A stretch of DNA of 64,000 nt, taken from assembly GCA_003290165.1 (NCBI GenBank), contig QNQO01008316.1:124001-188000 (forward strand), read 5' to 3'. Shown here piece by piece: positions 13,401-25,400 of the stretch (position 1 is its first letter; every line of letters begins with the position of its first letter). Source of the DNA: Berberis thunbergii. Its lineage: Eukaryota > Streptophyta > Magnoliopsida > Ranunculales > Berberidaceae. The position numbers were made by a program, and so were the translations under genes. Under the pieces are notes generated by a model that searched no databases, was not told the origin of the DNA, and saw only the letters and a program-made list of their open reading frames with translations.

Positions 13401-16400
13401 TCTCTCAAGTAATTGTAACCTCTCATTGGCGGTTGTAACTTCCTGTTTGGTGACACCTCTCTTGCAAGCTTGTGTACTCAGTTGAGCATGGTGGTTAGGG
13501 CTGAACACTACTCCTCTGTTGAGAAAAGCATGTTTGCTGAGCTATACTGGGCTCAGACTTGTGCTGCATTGGGCCCAAACTTGGGCTTTCTCTTTTTGTG
13601 ACTTTATGGGTAATTTTCGGGCTTCTCGGGAACAACCCAAACCTTTGGGCTTCCTTATCCTGTTGGGCCAATGATTATTTTTGGCTTCCACAATACCCAC
13701 AAAGGAATTTGTAGTACACTTTTCATGAGAACCCGTCTCTTTTGTTTGCCAAGCCCAGTCATCCTCTTCATTGTTGGGACGATCATGAGGAATCCAATGG
13801 AATCAGTCGCCTAATTAGCCCACCTCTCTGTTATAGACTTCTCTTCCCAGGTGAAGGTTCCAGCCACTTTACGACCCGTCAGAACACAGAAATAAGTCAG
13901 ACGCCCCTGCTTATTTGAAGTTTTGTTGTACATGTGGAAGAAAGATGTTTCAAATAATTCCCATCTCTGTTTCCGGAGCTGATTTGCCTCCCTGTTCTTC
14001 TCATTCATAATACTTTTCCCCATAGAGCAGCCACGAGTGTTTTTGACCTGTTTTGTATACCAATGAGATTGCTGATCTCCATATTTTGCCACTTGAATCA
14101 ACATTTAGAGCTTTTGTTAGGGAGTTACAAAAGACTGCCAATCCTATCTGCTAGGATACACTGATATTTGGTATCATAACCCATCAGAGCAACAGGCAGC
14201 AAAGATTTGGAATTATCATTTGAAGGAGACAATTGTAACGAATGGGGATTTGTAAAATTTTCTTTTGAATTGGGAAAGATGAAGGAGAAGTTGATCGAAC
14301 TAAACAAACCACCCGAACCTCCAACCAAACCCTTGCAACCCACCCCTATCCCCTTTCAAATTTAGCGACATGAATAGACCCTCCTCAATTAAAACTACCA
14401 CCAGTTAGGTGATCGACCACCCTTCCCTTCGATCGACCATCTTCTGACCATGTAGGTTGAATGCAACATTAATTTTCCCTATCAACTGGTTGATCTATGA
14501 CATCTCAACTCCTGAGCATGAGGATGAGGCGGTGTGTTGGAAAAGTGCGTAGCCTAGCATGAGATGATGGTTCTGCTAGGTTGTGTCCCATATCACTTAA
14601 GCAGCTTTTCCAATGAAGATTAGTAAATGTGGACTTGCATCCTTCTGACATTGAGGCCTTCTTGGCAGTTATCTGTTAACTAGTTTGAGTTAAAACCTCA
14701 CACCTCGAGGGGGTGGTTAAGTGGGCCAATCTTAAGTGTTCCAAAAAATCACCAACTCAAATGAAAACCAGCAGTTGTCAGGAAAATTGGATTTTTTTTT
14801 CTTCCAAATCACCATCATCTTGGAGTGCAACCTTAGATCATTTTTCTGTGTTTTTCAACTATCCTTGACCCTCGAGCCAATGGGAGTGACTTGATCATTG
14901 TATGTAAACTGGAAGTCAACTGTTAGGCTACCTAGACTTTGTAAGTTGTCAGTGTAATATTTCCCCTCTCTAATAAATTTGAATCTTAAAATATACAAAT
15001 TAAAATTCTATTGCAAATTTGCAATAACTGAAAAAAAATTCCTAGTTATAAACTTATAATTTAATACCATTATTTTTCTTTCATGTTCTTTCTTGAACTT
15101 CTGATAGTAGTTGATTAGACTACAGTTTCCAACCCAAAACATACTAAATTCTAAACAGAGCTCCCCAACTTATGAATTGAAAGTTATGGGCAGTTAGGAT
15201 TTAGAAAGAAAAATGATTTTAGTGTCAAAAGCATGATGATGGGCATAAAAATTACTAAAGCCAACGTTCTTGGTGAAATCATAAATCTCCACTCTAGGTG
15301 AAAGCCTTTAATAATGTTTACTTCATTAAAAAAATAATAAAAAGAAAAAGAAAAAACTAATTTTGAAATACAGAACTAAAAGTAAAAAAATAAATGCATG
15401 CAAACAAAGATAACCAAACAAATGCCACCTTTTGGTGATATCTTCCTGATGGAAACAATTTCCAAAAGTCTCGACTCATGGATTTAAAGTTATACACTTT
15501 TTAAAGAAAATCAAAATTGAAATGATTACATCCACATGCATGTGCAATCATCATCAGCATAAAAAAATCACTGTCCAGATTGAAGGTAAACAAAAAAAAT
15601 GAAAATAAAATAATAGAGTAAAATTTCAAGCTTCCAATTCCAACAATGCCTTGACGAACACATTACATTTTATTCTCGCTCAATTTATTATTACTACTGT
15701 TATTATTATTATTATCATTATTATTACTACCACTACAATAATTTCTGTTTTATTTTAATTATAAAGCGTAAATTCAACACTCAAGAACATATACAATGGT
15801 CTTCAAAGAGAATAGTGACCTACAATATAGTATTAAACACGTTAAATGAAAAGTGATCAATAATATTTAACCAACTTTAGCAATATAGAAAACAATTTTC
15901 AATAATAGAAAAAAGAGGTATAATAAAAAGAGATATAAACAGAACAGTATATGATTCCTTTTACTCATTTCTCTTCAAGTGAGCCATTACCAACTATGCT
16001 AACTGGCATTGACAAAGCTAAATATTCATTATTCTGTTTATGCGTATATATCCAAGATCATGCAGATAGAAGATAACTTACATTGGGAATTTCACTTTTA
16101 GTATGCCTGTTGCGTTGACCCGGCGAGATCAATGTCTTGAGGCCTGCAAACCACACTTCTGTCTCAACTTTGTCCTTGCAAATCTATCGAATGAGAAAAG
16201 TTAAGAGATTAATCACTATGTAATTATCTATACTTTTACAAATGAAATAAGTGACTTTCATTCACTAACCAGATCGAGAGATCTTTCACCATTATTGTAT
16301 ACAAGAGAAAATGACAAATAATCCTTGTCAGGGCGTGGATATCTCCTAAATACAGCCTGTAGACGGCCAACGACCAAGGAACTAAAAAGTGGTTACAATG

Positions 16401-19400
16401 TCCATTGCAAATTGATAAATAATTGCTACAGATGGTATTGAAATCAACCAATTGTGTGCATGTGTGTAATGTCTAACGAGAAAGGATGTGCTCCATGTCA
16501 TACTTTCCTCAAATATGCAAACATATGTAGACATACACACAACACACATGCATTTACAGAGAGAAGGGCACAGGAGGAGGGATGGAGGAAGGGAGACGGA
16601 GAGAGTATCCAAAGATAGTATAAGTTAGAGATAAAGTTGACTCACAGTTCTCTGTCCTGGAATAATCTTTGTGACAGAAGATAAGTTTAGATTCCTTTCC
16701 TCCCCGTGCGAATACCAGATCAGTGTTGTTTCATCCTGTGAATACCTTAACGAAGTTAGGACACACTCAATACTTAAAACAAACGTATTGAATGGATCTG
16801 TCACAACAAAGCTCTACACTAATGATGCTTCACTGAAAAATTCAATCCTAAGGCTAGATCTATTAATTACCAAATATCATATAAAATTAAAGTAAATTAT
16901 GTTAGGTTTTGTTTATGGACTGACACACCTTTCTCTTGAGGTAATTAGTCAAAATACATGGAAGACCCAACAAGGAAGTCACGTACTTGTGCAACCAAAT
17001 TTGGAATGAATTTGGCATTTCCACCAGTGAATTTTTTTTTTATCAATAAAACAGAGCTTCTATTAGAAAGCAAAGAGGCTACAAGCAACTCATATGATAG
17101 GGCCAAAGTGAAACAACTCAATTCTCTTATTGGGTGGGGATTTGCCAAGGACCAAGCTTCTCTTTGAAGGCAAATAATAGTTGTGAAGCCTCTGGGGAAA
17201 TCATCAAGGGATGGTATTTGAAAGAAGTGAAATCCATGCATGGGTGTGCTTTGTAAAGGGGCATTATTATTTTTTAACCATTATACATAGTGAATGAGAG
17301 GATCACCTAACTGGAGAACAACAAAAGCAACATGAAAACTACAACCAAAAACTATTATAAGTAGAACAACCTAGCCCAATTAAAAATGCAAACATGAAAC
17401 TCCAGATATGTGATGACTCCCCAAGTGATTCCCCACTGCAAAGCCATTGATTCTACTGTATTGATGAGAGAAAGAATATCTTTCTTTTCTCATTTGAAAA
17501 TCCTATGACTCCCTTCTTTCCAAACAGTCCAGATGGTAGAAGAAGAACTTTGTCCTATAACCACACTCCTTACTCTGACTTTGAGTGAACCGCCTCTTCT
17601 GCTTCAGGATGAAACCCACTGCAGTAGGTTAGTAGGTTGTTACCTGGGGGATGAATATTAGCTTCATGACAAAGGGCAATGCAACAAAAGGGACACATCT
17701 ACTGGTGATAATGAGACTCCTTTTAGCAAGGTTACCAATAATGAGGATTTTACAATACCCAATAGTGTGAAGGAAGAAATTAACTCTTGGAGGGACTTCC
17801 TTTCTCCGGCAAATTTTGTGGCCAAAAGGAGAAGGGAAGACAGGATTGTTTGCAGCCTTTTAAGGCCGAGTCTGCTGCTGCAAATGGGAGTCGGCTGCCA
17901 GATTTTTCATTCCAAACCCACTGATTATCTTCATCTGAGAGAAAAATATGTTGCTACAACTCAAGGAGCATGAGGAGAAGAGGGAGCTCCTCATCTTTGA
18001 CACCTCTTCTAAGTTAAAGATACAATTTGGAAAACTATAAGTAGTACCCAAATACATTTGCGAAACCATAGCTCTTTTGGAAAGGTAAAGCCTGAAAATG
18101 GGGTTGAAATACTCTCTGAATAGTTTATGGCTACACCAAACATTCTCCCAGGCACAACCTATCTTGTATGAGATGCACTTCTGAAATTGCTGCTTCAAGC
18201 TCATAATACCTTTCCACCAGGCACAACCATAAGGAGTAGAAATCTGATTTATGAACCCTATATAATTATTCTCAATAAGGCATTATCCCAGGCACAACCT
18301 ATCTTGTATGAGATGCACTTCTGAAATTGCTGCTTCAAGTTCATAATACCTTTCCACCAGGCACAACCATAAGGAGTAGAAATCTGATATATGAACCCTA
18401 TATAATTATTCTCAATAAGGCATTATGCTCAGACCCAAACCTCCAAAGCCATTTAGACAATAAAGCTTGATTGAACAGGTTCAAAGCATAAGAGTCTCAT
18501 AAGAAATCCCTCTTCCCAATGTCTTGTCGAATAGAGATGGGCATGACAATGTTGAACATGAGAAAAACAGGCATGCTAACCAAGGTACTTCTAATCAGAG
18601 TAACTCTTCCAGCCTTGGAGATGTATTTCGACTTCCAAACTACAAATCGGCCTTTAATTCTACCGAAGGTGGGCTCCCACATTTGCTTGCTTTTAAATTT
18701 TGCACCTAGAGGCAGACCAAGATAGGTAGTAGGGAGTCCCGAGGGATTCTTGACGACAAATCATAATATCTACCATTTCTCCTAATTGTTGCACTTTTCC
18801 CAAATTCCTACTCAGTAGAGTGGTTTTAAGGAAATCGATGCTGAGACCAGAGGCAACCTCAAACCAAACAAGAACAACTTGCATGGTCCTAAGTTGGGCA
18901 ATATCTGGATCCTGAAACAAAATAGAGTCAAATGCATATTGTAGAGTTACGACTGTCCCAGCATATATTCACTTGGAAACCACTGATGAGGCCATAATAC
19001 TCAACTCTTAGCGTCATTTGAGTTAAACCTTCAACTTCCAACTAGAGCTACCAAAGAGAAAAGAGGGGGTCTCCTTGCCTGGTTCCCCTAGAGCAATCAA
19101 TTTCGAAATAGAAATTAGTTGTCATTAGTAGTTCTGACCAACCATCTCCACCTCACTCCAAACCCCATTCTGAGCAGACTCAAGAAAAGAAAAATTTTGA
19201 AGAGAATTTGAACACCATGAATCCCAAGAGGAAATTTTTGAGGAGGGGAATCATGAACATCAAGAGGAAATTTGAGGAGAATATTGTACAAAGTAGGAAG
19301 GGGAAAGAAAAAGCGATTTTGGCAAGACAACTGGTTGATGACCAGACCCCTCAAGAATGAGTTTCCAACCATGTTCAATTTATGTGACAATTAATGAGAT

Positions 19401-22400
19401 GTGTAAGCAGCTTTGCAACAATCACATGCTTTGATCTAATTGGAACTTGAATCCTCAAGACATATCAATGAACGGGAGACTCAAGCAGTCACATAGAAGA
19501 CTTTGGTTTGGGAAGCCTGATCAATTTACAACCAAATCCTTTTGTTCAAAGCATCATTGAGCATGTATAAACTTTAGTTTATTTATATTAATAATTTTAT
19601 ACATAAAGTTATTTTTATGGGAAATTTAAACTTTAGGTCCTATATTTGTCCAGCTTTGAGTCTGCGTCCTAAGACAACGTTGACCGTCAACTCTTCGTCC
19701 AGTAATTGAATGGATTTTTTTAATTTTTTATATTACATTAACTCTAGTTATTGAAATTTAAACTTTAGGTATCATAGTTTAAACCACCTTTGCTTTTAGG
19801 TCCTACATTTGTAACGAGGACTATAGTCTTTCGTTAGGCAATGTGATCTTGTAAAGCTAGTCAAATGTATGACCCGAACACAGATATTATAAATTGTGGA
19901 ACCTAAAGTCTAAATTTCACTATTTTAATTGTTAATAAAAACATACAATAACACATACATAAAATTTTAAGTAATTTGATAAATTATTTTCAATTATTAA
20001 TAAAAAAAATAAGTCAATAACTAATAATTATGTTTAATAATCATATATGACATAAGTATATCATTAGCTATTCAAATTTTGAAAAAATATAGTTGTATTA
20101 AAGAATGATGGATTGTTTGTAGTAAATTAATTAAACTATTATTACAATAATTAATTAAATAATACCTGCGATTTATTCATTTGTATACAAATAAGAGTAT
20201 TTAAAAAAATTTCCATACTCAATAAATAAATAGGCTGGCAGAGGGTTTGAGTCCCTGACTTCCAATCAATTTGATTGTTGGATCAAATCACGAGCTATGA
20301 ATCATGGGAGCATGGATATGAATATAACCAATCATAAATTAGTGGCAGATCAACTTCCAATCTACCTATTCGCATTTTCTAGCGAGGCAATTGGGTCTTT
20401 CCCACGAATTTTATGACAAGGACCTCGCTAGAAAGATGCCTAGCCCATGGTGATGATTGCCCCAGGTGGTGTGTTGGAAAGCCACCAATCCCAAGGAGTG
20501 GTGATTGTTGTGTCAGGTTGGATCCCACAAGCTAAGGCAACTCGTCCTAATGATGATTATTAAGAGGACTTCCACTTTCTTATGCAAAGGTCTTTTCGGT
20601 TTTGTATCACATGTCAGGGTTAGTCCATGTTGGGCCAACCTCATAGGGTTTGTTAAGAGGGGACATTATCCTTACCTAAAGTTAGATGTAGGGCTGGCAA
20701 TGGGTCAAGTTAGTTGGTTTCGTGTCGAGGGTCCTAACCAGTTTAGTTATCTTGCCTCTTCACAAAACCCAAACCCAACACGCTTATAAATGAGCTAGCA
20801 CGACCCAGTCTACCATGACCTGTTTATATGAAACAAAATTTTATTTTATTTTAATAGATGAGATAATCATGGATCTTACCTCAGGAAACTATCAAATAAG
20901 GAAATATGTGATTTAATATCTATTATAGATTCATAAATTCCAAGTATTTTGAAAAATATTTATTTAAGTGAAGTTTAAAATCAACTATTCTTAATTTGTA
21001 AAGATTATGTGATTAATGATTTGGCCAAATCCAAATCAGTTCCTAATTTATAAGAGATATAAGATATTCTTACTGATTGTGTTGCTCACAGGGTCAAATG
21101 TGTTACACATGCTCAACCCGAACCCGACCCTTTGACTTAACGGGCTAGCCCGAAATGAACCAAAACCCCTTAAGCCGCAACCTGAACCCGTTTATAATGG
21201 GCAGGTTCAGGTCGGGTTGGGGGTTTGGGCCCAATTGCCAGCCCCCTAGTTAGATGTACCAAGGTCCCACTACTCATTTTCCAGAATGAGTTGAAGTCAA
21301 CTTCCATGTGGCATGGATAAAGTTAGAGGAAAGAACCGACACAACAAACAATGGCAAGTCGAAGTAGCTAAAGGAAAACGCCAAGTGAATAAGGAATGCA
21401 AATCAGAAATAGGATGATCAGTGTAGTTAAGGCGTCGAGATGCGGACGAGCTTGAAAATGCCTTAGAGGCGAGGCGGACACCTCACTTCACTAAGGCGGT
21501 CTGTATCATTTTGTAAAGATTTTTTTATTATAATAAATTGAAGCGTATTTAGATAAGTAATAATTTTTCAACACCATTTTATTCTTTGTTTATTTATTTG
21601 TAGCTATATTAGTCGGCCCTTACCAAAACCTATTTGAAAGATAGTAACAAAAGTTCTTGATATTAACTAAATATTTCCATCTGTGGTTTTGCAGGCTTGG
21701 ACTTTGGATTGAAGAAACAAACAAGAAACCTGCGTATTTGATATCTTTAAACAAACAAGAATCCAATGTAGCTGGTTTCTCCTCCATCTACTTGTAATTT
21801 TACAGACAGTAACATGTTGCACTTGCATGGTGAAGAACTAAGATTGAAAAAATGATAAACAGTGTTGAAAAGATGAACGAATCAGGCATTGGAAATGTCA
21901 AGAACCAAGCTTATAATCTGGTAGTTGTATGTCATGACTTCCTTGCAGAAAAGAAAAAGATAAAAAAAGTCAGGGAAGGCTATTTCTTCAGATGATAGTT
22001 CTGATTCAGGAATAAAGGGTAGACGCAAGAAATCCCTGAAAGATAAGAAAAAGAAGCATAAAAGAAGATACTCTTCATCTGAATCAGATAGCGCTAATGA
22101 CTCTGATTCTGATTCTTCTGCTAGTGATTCTTCACAGTCAGAGTCAAGTTCTAGTGATGGAAGACGTAGGAGGAAGTGGACTCAGAAAACGCAGCAGTCT
22201 AAAAAAAAAAAAAAAAAACGCAACATGATTTGAAGAGGGAAGAAGATTAGAAGAAAGGAAGAAACATACCTGATTTGCTGATTTGAAGGAAGCAAGAATG
22301 AAGGAAAGTGTTGAGTTGAAGGAAAGACTGGAAGGAAGAATGAATGAGCAGCCCCCAATTTGATCTCTCTCGATTACAAACTGTAATTAACCCAACCCCA

Positions 22401-25400
22401 AACCCTAAAAGGCTTTTGGGCTTTTTGGGTTTTAAGGTTTAAAATGGATGAGGCGGTCCGAGTTGTTTGAGGCGAGTGAGGCGTGAGGCGGACGCCTCAC
22501 TTTACCGCTCCGCCTCGCCCCAATTTGAGGCGCCCCTTTGCCAAACCGCCTTGAGGCGCGCCTAGGCATCCACCTTAACTACACTAAGGATGATAAATGC
22601 AAAATGTAAATCATGAGATACATCCTTGTAAGTTGGAACTGATAGGATGATGATATAACAAAAGGCAGGTGGGTTTATGTGGAATGTTATATTTCAGCTT
22701 GCTTAGCTTCCTAGTGAAAGGAACTCATAGGCACTGGTAATGACAAACTAATGCAAATACCAATGCAAATCACAGATGTGTTTGATTTCAAGGAAAATTT
22801 CTCATGAGAAGATTTCAAAAAAATAAAATAAATAAATAAGAGAAGTGGGAAAAAAATCACAAAATTTGTGTTCTTCATTATCTCCTCTTTCTTTCCTCAC
22901 CATTCTTACTTTTGGAAAATTTTCTTGAGAATAGTTTCATAGTTGAGATTTGCGTTGGTTAAGCTTGCATTTCATTGATTTCACTCAGACTTGATAGTGC
23001 TCAGTATCTAAATTAATTTTTGTACTCCTTGGTCCTAACCAATAAAAGTAACAAAGTTTGTCCAAATAAGATTGTTATGAACCAACCAATTCTCCCAAAA
23101 GCCCGAGCTGTCCAGGAGGGGAAAGTCCATAACAAGGATCGTAACATTGCCCCACGTTTCCAAAGCCGACGTCCTCGTCGGCCCACTCTATCGACACTGG
23201 CCCAGTGAGCCTTCTCTCAGCTACCAGTATTCAACAACTTAGCACTATGCCCATACATAATGCTAAATTATTTTAATCTAGCCTATAGGTCGCCCCTGCC
23301 GGGATTCGAACCTTGGATGTGGGGTTTGGCTCTGATACCAATTGTTATGAACCAACCAATTCTCCCAAAAGCCCGAGCTGTCCAGGAGGGGAAAGTCCAT
23401 AACAAGGATCGTAACAAAGATGCATGGAACAAAGAATGGCAAGAGGGCCTTGCATTTCTATCCAAATAACTAAACAGATGATTGATTAATGTGAGTTCAA
23501 AGAGGACATGCATTATGTTCTTAAGCACAACAAAATAAAACCAAAAACAACAACAACAAGAAGAAAAAGTATTTGAATTCAAGACTAAAACTCACAGTAG
23601 AAACTCGGAATGGACGAAATTTAGGCTTCCCTTTCCGACTATATTTGATTAATTGAGTACCTTTCTTCAAAGCAATAAGTGCCTTCAAAAGAAGGGGGAA
23701 ATCAGTATAGCAATAACAATTCATCTTTCAGAACAATGCAAAGGGATAAAAAAAAAAGTACAATAAAAACATTGAAGAAATAAATAAGACACTCAGAAAG
23801 GCCCCATACTTTCTAGCATCAAAAGTCAAACGAGCTCAATCTAAAATTCTCGACGGATTAACCGTATTAACAATGATTGACTTTCTGTTAAAAGCAAAAC
23901 ATAAAGACGGAGAGATAGTGGGTATACCATATGCTTATCAACAATCTAATATAAGAACAGTGTTGAAAGCTATTACTAGAATTTTACAAAAGGAATGTGC
24001 TGATATAGTAGATTGTACCAATAATTACATGAGAAAACAAAAATAAAAATTTGACTCGTATTCAAAACTCTTGAAATGCTCGTCTAGTTCAGTAGGGGGT
24101 GGTGGTACGGGTAATAAAAGGAGAAAAAAGAGATTGTCAACTTTAGCACTTTAAAAGACAGATGTTATGTTATTAATGCGGCGAGAAGCCGCCGATTAAA
24201 AGGCGATTAATCATAATTTCGGGTTTGACCGAACTGAATTGGATGAAATCGGTTAGGGTATAGCAGACTCAGAAAAATTGGCGAGTCACCGATTAATCCG
24301 GCCAGCCGACTCGCCGATTTATCACTATAATTTATTTTTACTGATATAAATTATATCGGTTTATTTATGAATGATTAAATGCAAATTATTTTTACTGATA
24401 TAACTTGCATCGGTTCATTTATGAATGATTGAATGTTAGTTTTACAGTTTATATATTGCTATTTACTGATAGAGTGATGTTGCTAACTGCTAACTTGCTA
24501 TTACTTGTGCAGTTGTGTTGTGTTGGTTGTTCCTAAACAAGTCTAGGTACCTATAAAGTTAAATTCAGCTGTAAATTAATAAAAATTAAATTATACAATT
24601 AATATTTAAAGTAGACTGATTAAATCCAATTAATCTCGATTAATCCCGCTTAATTGTAATTCGGTCCTGAACTGCGCTGCGACCGCTTTCCGATTTAACT
24701 GCATAAGACAGATGTTGCATCAAATAATCATCAACAATTGTGAAAACCAGATTTGAGCTGAGCAGTTTTTTACAGTAGCTTATACAAAATATGTGTTCAC
24801 TTTTTCGTTAACAATTTCAGAAGAAGTCGAGAAAAGAGTCAATTGCAATTTGTTTTGATGCAAAATGGAGGATTAATTGATGAATTTAAGAGGAAGTGCA
24901 CAAAAACTAGAAGTTAGGACAGGAATAATAAGGAAGAAAGAGTTGGAACAAGCCTGTTGACAGTGTCCATGGTTCCTGACTAAAGATTGTTTCTAACTCA
25001 TACACATTTCTCATTTTTTTTTTTTTTTGGCATCCAATGGATTGGAATATGATACAAAACTCCATTATTTTTGTTTGATGAAAAATTAATGATTAGTGAA
25101 AGTCAAGCTATCTAGTGGAAGGGTGAAACCTGCCAAGTAAAACTAACCAGATGACCTGTTGACTAAGCTTTTTTAGAAAAGTTTCTGCTAGCCTCACTTG
25201 AACCAGTCAAGAATTTTAAAATCCACCAATTTTGGTGAGGATGGCTTTCCCATATGGACCACCTTCTATAAAATTCAGCAACTCACAAATTCCAGCCCAT
25301 TATTGAAAAGTAGAGACAGTGGATGGTCTAGAATTATTTCTCGTATAAACCACCTTTTATCGGGTTACACATATTAGAATGTACTGAATTTCTTGGAACC

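Larger units (their letters stand above)
7635..13692 (-). mobile_element. complete non-autonomous LTR retrotransposon (Ty3/Gypsy-like gag)
   Basis: Left LTR 7635-8287 and right LTR 13099-13692, both beginning TGTGGATGCAAATTTCC and ending GGCTYCCACA, flanked by a perfect 5-bp duplication ATACC (7630-7634 and 13693-13697). It is transcribed on the minus strand: the right LTR keeps a TATA box (TCTATAAATAG), gag fragments read right to left, and a purine tract (GACGAGGGGCATTTG) lies next to the left LTR. Only gag remnants remain; no protease, reverse transcriptase or integrase was seen. The interior contains tandem repeats at 8650-8885 and 9330-9840 and a hAT insertion at 10870-12144. The LTRs differ by substitutions and small insertions, so it is not very recent. 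It lies in PRAF intron 5. Confidence 0.95.

Noticed and set aside
23290..23342. tRNA gene on the minus strand
   Set aside because: Only a T-arm/B-box motif is present; no acceptor stem or anticodon arm. It belongs to the TRIM interior next to the primer-binding site.
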